Shown here one piece after another: positions 6,765 through 8,999 of a stretch of 8,999 nucleotides of DNA (positions are counted from its first letter, which is position 1; each line of letters opens with the position of its first letter). Both the position numbers and the translations under genes were made by a program. This DNA is from Candidatus Rokuibacteriota bacterium. GTDB taxonomy: Bacteria; Methylomirabilota; Methylomirabilia; Rokubacteriales; CSP1-6. Where the stretch lies: NCBI GenBank assembly GCA_016177555.1, contig JACOVB010000044.1:1-8999 (forward strand), given 5' to 3'. The notes under the pieces are model-generated. The model was not told the DNA's origin. It saw only the letters and a list, made by a program, of their open reading frames with translations, and searched no databases.

Positions 6765-7499
6765 TCACACCTCCATGTTGTGGACGCCGAGGAGACGCCG
6801 GCACAGCTCAGGCAGCGGCGGGATCACCCGGTTGAACTCCTGCGTCAACCGCAGCCGGACGGCCGTGAAGATGTACACCGCGTACACGCACGCGAGATAC
6901 ACGTCCACTCCGAAGCCGCCGCTCCCGATGCGCGTGAACCCTGCCGCCTGCCCCGTCTCATGGACGAAGGCCATGGCCTCGCCCACCCGCAGGTAGGTGC
7001 CCCCCGCGCTCCCCCCGTCCAGATCGAACTCCTGCATCGTCACGAGCGGCAACGCGCCCGTGCGGGTGGTCGGGTCCCACACCCAGCGCGTCCAGAGCCA
7101 GTAGCGCGCGGGGTCCGTGTAATGCAGGCACTCGCTCGCGAGATCGTAGCGGATGGTCTCCGACACGGGCGCGAGCCGGTCCACGAAGTCCTGGAAGCGC
7201 TGCTCCACCGGCCCGTCTGCCGCCACGAGATCCCGGACCGCCGCGGCCAGGGGCTCCAGGCCCACCTGCTCGACCAGCCCTTTGACCCGGCGCCGCGTGG
7301 CGAAGACGCTCCGGAGCAGCGCCCTCAGCTCTGCTTCACTCGGCGGCTGGCCGCGCTCAGGCCCCAGGAGGGCGCGGAAGCGCCGGTGCTTGACCTCGAG
7401 CTCATCGGCGATGGAGTCGAGCTCAGAGGGCGTGATCCTGGCGAGCGCCTCGCGCATGAACTCCTGGGCGCTGGCCGTGTCAACGACCGGCCCCGTCAT
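6765..7499 (-). CDS. Protein of unknown function in the sHdr 'hyp' position
   Basis: I do not recognise a domain in this 244-residue protein. The ATG at 7499 overlaps the hdrA-like stop as ATGA, and the gene ends two bases before the next start, so it is clearly part of the operon. Residues 10-110 are charged and helical, with arginine-rich stretches around 62-74. Residues 117-155 hold an aromatic block (YDLASECLHYTDPARYWLWT, then RWVWDPTTRTGALPLV). A glycine-rich segment (IGSGGFGVD, 191-199) leads into a hydrophobic stretch (YLACVYAVYIFTAV, 201-214) long enough to be a buried helix or a marginal membrane anchor. Cysteines are Cys124, Cys204 and Cys233, with no cluster motif. sHdr clusters carry a conserved hypothetical gene exactly between shdrA and shdrC2/B3, and this gene holds that place; that it is the same family is inference from position only. 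An assembly or structural subunit is plausible. Confidence 0.8.
   Translation of the reverse strand: MTGPVVDTASAQEFMREALARITPSELDSIADELEVKHRRFRALLGPERGQPPSEAELRALLRSVFATRRRVKGLVEQVGLEPLAAAVRDLVAADGPVEQRFQDFVDRLAPVSETIRYDLASECLHYTDPARYWLWTRWVWDPTTRTGALPLVTMQEFDLDGGSAGGTYLRVGEAMAFVHETGQAAGFTRIGSGGFGVDVYLACVYAVYIFTAVRLRLTQEFNRVIPPLPELCRRLLGVHNMEV
6770..6774 (-). promoter_or_regulatory. Ribosome binding site that decides the start of the HdrC-HdrB-like gene
   Basis: GGAGG on the minus strand lies seven bases before the GTG at 6762 and only one base before the competing GTG at 6768. The spacing favours 6762. The site lies within the last codons of the upstream unknown gene. Confidence 0.6.
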
Positions 7500-8566
7500 G
7501 CCTTGATCGCGGCGCCGCGAGCCATGCGCCGGATGGCGCCCACGGCCTTCATGGTGGCGGCGCCCGCCATGCCCATGGTGTCGTCGAGATCCTTGGGCCC
7601 GGCTGCCGCGCCCGCAACGAAGACGCCGGGCACGGACGTCGAGACGGGGTCAAGGGTGTCGTGGGCCACGTTGATGAAGCCGTACGTGTTCTGCCTGAGC
7701 CCGAGGGTCGTGGCGATCGCCTTGGTGCCGCCGGAGGGCTCCATGCCGTTCGACAGGATCACGATGTCCATGGGCACTTCCATGGGCCGGTTCATCGTCG
7801 TGTCCTCGCCCCGGATCATGAGGCGGCCGCCCTTCATGACGATCTCGGAGATCACGCCCTTGATATAGCTGACCTTGTACTTCTCCTGGGCGGGCCAGTA
7901 GATCTCGTTGTCCCAGTCGCCGTACATCCGCATGTCGATGTAGAAGATGAAGACCCGGCAATTGGGCAGGAGCTGGCGGATCTCGATGGCCTGCTTGGAG
8001 GCCACGCCGCAGCACACCTTGGAGCAGTACTCGTTGCCGATTCGGCGGTCCCGGGAGCCGACGCACTGGATGAAGCAGACGCGCTCGGGCGGCTTGCCCG
8101 TGGACGGCCGGACGAAGTTCTTCTCCTTCAGCATCTTCTCGGCGTCCTGGAGCGTGAGCACGTCGTCGTACATGTAGTAGCCGTACTGCTGGTTGGCCCG
8201 GCCCGGGTCGAAGTGCTCGAAGCCGGTGGCCACGATGACGGCCCCGACGCTCACCGTCTCGTCCGTCCCACCCCGCGTGAGCGTCACGCTGAAGGCGCCG
8301 GCCGCCCCGGTGCAGGCCGTCACCGAGGTGTTGAGCCGGATGTCCACGAGCGGGTCGCCGTCCACCGCGGCAATCATCTCCCCCATCACCTCTGAGGCGT
8401 CTCTCATGCCGTGGGTGAGCGCCGCGTAGTTCGCCGAGATCGGCGTGCCCCCGAGCCGCGACAGGCGCTCGACGAGGATGGTCTTGCAGCCGAGATCCGC
8501 CGCGCCGCGGGCGGCCTCGAGCCCGGCGGGGCCGCCGCCGATGATCAGCAGGGTGTCACTCGGCAT
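7496..8566 (-). CDS. shdrA: HdrA-like FAD/iron-sulfur oxidoreductase (sHdrA-like)
   Basis: The 356-residue flavoprotein is much shorter than methanogen HdrA (about 650) and matches the compact sHdrA type. An N-terminal FAD-binding GxGxxG is seen in LLIIGGGPAGLEAA (6-19), followed by LVERLSRLGG (31-40), and the ATG motif (IVATGFEHFDP, 111-121). A cysteine cluster follows: CFIQC (164-168) with CVGSRD, then YCSKVCC (180-186), giving Cys164, Cys168, Cys181, Cys185 and Cys186, as expected for the HdrA 4Fe-4S site. A second dinucleotide-fold signature, SVPGVFVAGAAAGPKDLDDT (311-330), closes the flavin site. The ATG at 8566 is chosen because GGAGG sits eight bases upstream; the frame extends to 8632, but that part overlaps the previous gene. 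Only one base separates it from the upstream stop. It is expected to be the flavin core of a cytoplasmic complex with the B1-like and C-B-like proteins. A general HdrA-like role in another bifurcating complex is the alternative. Confidence 0.87.
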   Translation of the reverse strand: MPSDTLLIIGGGPAGLEAARGAADLGCKTILVERLSRLGGTPISANYAALTHGMRDASEVMGEMIAAVDGDPLVDIRLNTSVTACTGAAGAFSVTLTRGGTDETVSVGAVIVATGFEHFDPGRANQQYGYYMYDDVLTLQDAEKMLKEKNFVRPSTGKPPERVCFIQCVGSRDRRIGNEYCSKVCCGVASKQAIEIRQLLPNCRVFIFYIDMRMYGDWDNEIYWPAQEKYKVSYIKGVISEIVMKGGRLMIRGEDTTMNRPMEVPMDIVILSNGMEPSGGTKAIATTLGLRQNTYGFINVAHDTLDPVSTSVPGVFVAGAAAGPKDLDDTMGMAGAATMKAVGAIRRMARGAAIKA

Positions 8567-8567
8567 G

Positions 8568-8999
8568 CTAGCGGCCTCCGTGCTTGACGTGATCGGGGTG
8601 CGCTGCGGGACCGGCCCACTCCCCGTCAGCATCTTCCCAGGTCAGGAAGCTCCCGGGGTTGGCCTTGAGTCGCTCGACGTCGTCCTCGAACTCGCGCCAG
8701 CGCTCCCGCCAGTCGATGCCCATCTTCTCGAGCAAGGGACGGTAGTCGGCGGCATGCCAGTGGAGCTGGCAGACGCGGTAGGGATGCGCACCCATGGCCA
8801 GCGCCGCGAACTGGGCTTCCGACAGCACCGGGATGGCGGCCTTGACGCCCTGATGCGCCTGGGCGGCGAACTGGCTCTTGTCGAGGGTGGTCACGCACCC
8901 CGTGTCGTGGGTGAGCGTCGCGTCGGGATTCACCTCGTCCCGCATGGCCTCGATCTTCCGCTGGACGGCGAAGGAGCGGCTGAAGTCACGCTGGACCAG
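8568..8999 (-). CDS. shdrB1: HdrB1-like CCG-domain protein, C-terminal part, cut by window edge
   Basis: The frame is open to the window end; 143 residues and a TAG stop are visible and the true start lies outside. An ATG at 8945 is internal, since 18 further in-frame codons (LVQRDFSRSF...) read on upstream. The visible part resembles the C-terminus of HdrB: a strand ending in TLTHDTGC (28-35) followed by TLDKSQ (38-43) in the place of the closing CPxC/NLDxxQ of CCG domains, then IPVLSEAQFAALAMG (56-70) and RPLLEKMGIDW (87-97), matching the usual 'iPvl...ql..laG' and 'pLLekiG' ends. The first cysteine of the closing CxxC is Asp32 and only Cys35 remains. A charged tail of about 45 residues follows. 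The position directly before the HdrA-like gene is that of shdrB1, probably the catalytic heterodisulfide-type subunit. The family call rests on the tail alone. Confidence 0.76.
   Translation of the reverse strand: MVQRDFSRSFAVQRKIEAMRDEVNPDATLTHDTGCVTTLDKSQFAAQAHQGVKAAIPVLSEAQFAALAMGAHPYRVCQLHWHAADYRPLLEKMGIDWRERWREFEDDVERLKANPGSFLTWEDADGEWAGPAAHPDHVKHGGR
8575..8579 (-). promoter_or_regulatory. Ribosome binding site that decides the hdrA-like start
   Basis: GGAGG on the minus strand lies eight bases before the ATG at 8566 and inside the last codons of the hdrB1-like gene. It argues for the 8566 start over the longer in-frame ATG at 8632. Confidence 0.65.

Noticed and set aside
5665..6996. 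443-codon open frame on the plus strand
   Set aside because: It is antisense to the fused HdrC-HdrB-like gene and lacks any recognisable domain.
8567..8632. Longer HdrA-like start at 8632
   Set aside because: The extra 22 residues overlap the end of the HdrB1-like gene and precede a classic flavin-fold N-terminus; the ATG at 8566 has a well-placed GGAGG.

Overview
The window is a GC-rich, tightly packed bacterial operon. Every supported gene lies on the minus strand, so transcription runs from position 8999 towards 1. Most junctions are start/stop overlaps (GTGA, ATGA, TGATG) or gaps of a few bases. Four of the nine genes start with GTG. No rRNA, tRNA, CRISPR array, transposase or clear promoter was seen; the operon promoter should lie beyond 8999. 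The base composition and a GC-rich intergenic hairpin pair suggest a GC-rich soil or subsurface lineage. I weakly suspect a Rokubacteria/Methylomirabilota-like organism, but the sequence does not prove it.

Layout in transcription order: (1) the C-terminal part of an HdrB1-like CCG-domain protein, cut by the window end (8568-8999); (2) a short HdrA-like FAD/Fe-S protein (7496-8566); (3) a protein of unknown function (6765-7499); (4) a fused HdrC-HdrB-like soluble iron-sulfur protein (5467-6762); (5) a YeeE/YedE (TsuA-like) membrane transporter for a sulfur compound (4298-5467); (6) etfB (3512-4285); (7) a 156-bp spacer with two related hairpins; (8) etfA (2384-3355); (9) a 693-residue membrane protein with a NarI-like b-haem domain, two 4Fe-4S clusters and CCG domains, resembling ETF:(mena)quinone oxidoreductase EMO (306-2387); (10) the N-terminal part of a winged-helix, ArsR-like regulator, cut by the window start (1-309).

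The order B1 - A - unknown - fused C/B matches the sulfur-oxidising heterodisulfide reductase-like (sHdr) cluster, classically shdrC1-B1-A-hyp-C2-B2. With the C/B fusion and the downstream etfBA it looks like the variant I recall as 'type II' sHdr (C1-B1-A-hyp-B3 plus etfAB). I infer that sulfane sulfur or thiosulfate enters through the YeeE/YedE protein, is oxidised on the sHdr-like complex in the cytoplasm, and that electrons pass through EtfAB to the EMO-like membrane protein and the quinone pool, with the downstream regulator controlling the operon. A sulfur transporter inside the electron-transfer operon, altered cluster-ligand cysteines in the Hdr-like proteins, and the paired hairpins between etfB and etfA are the main points of interest.
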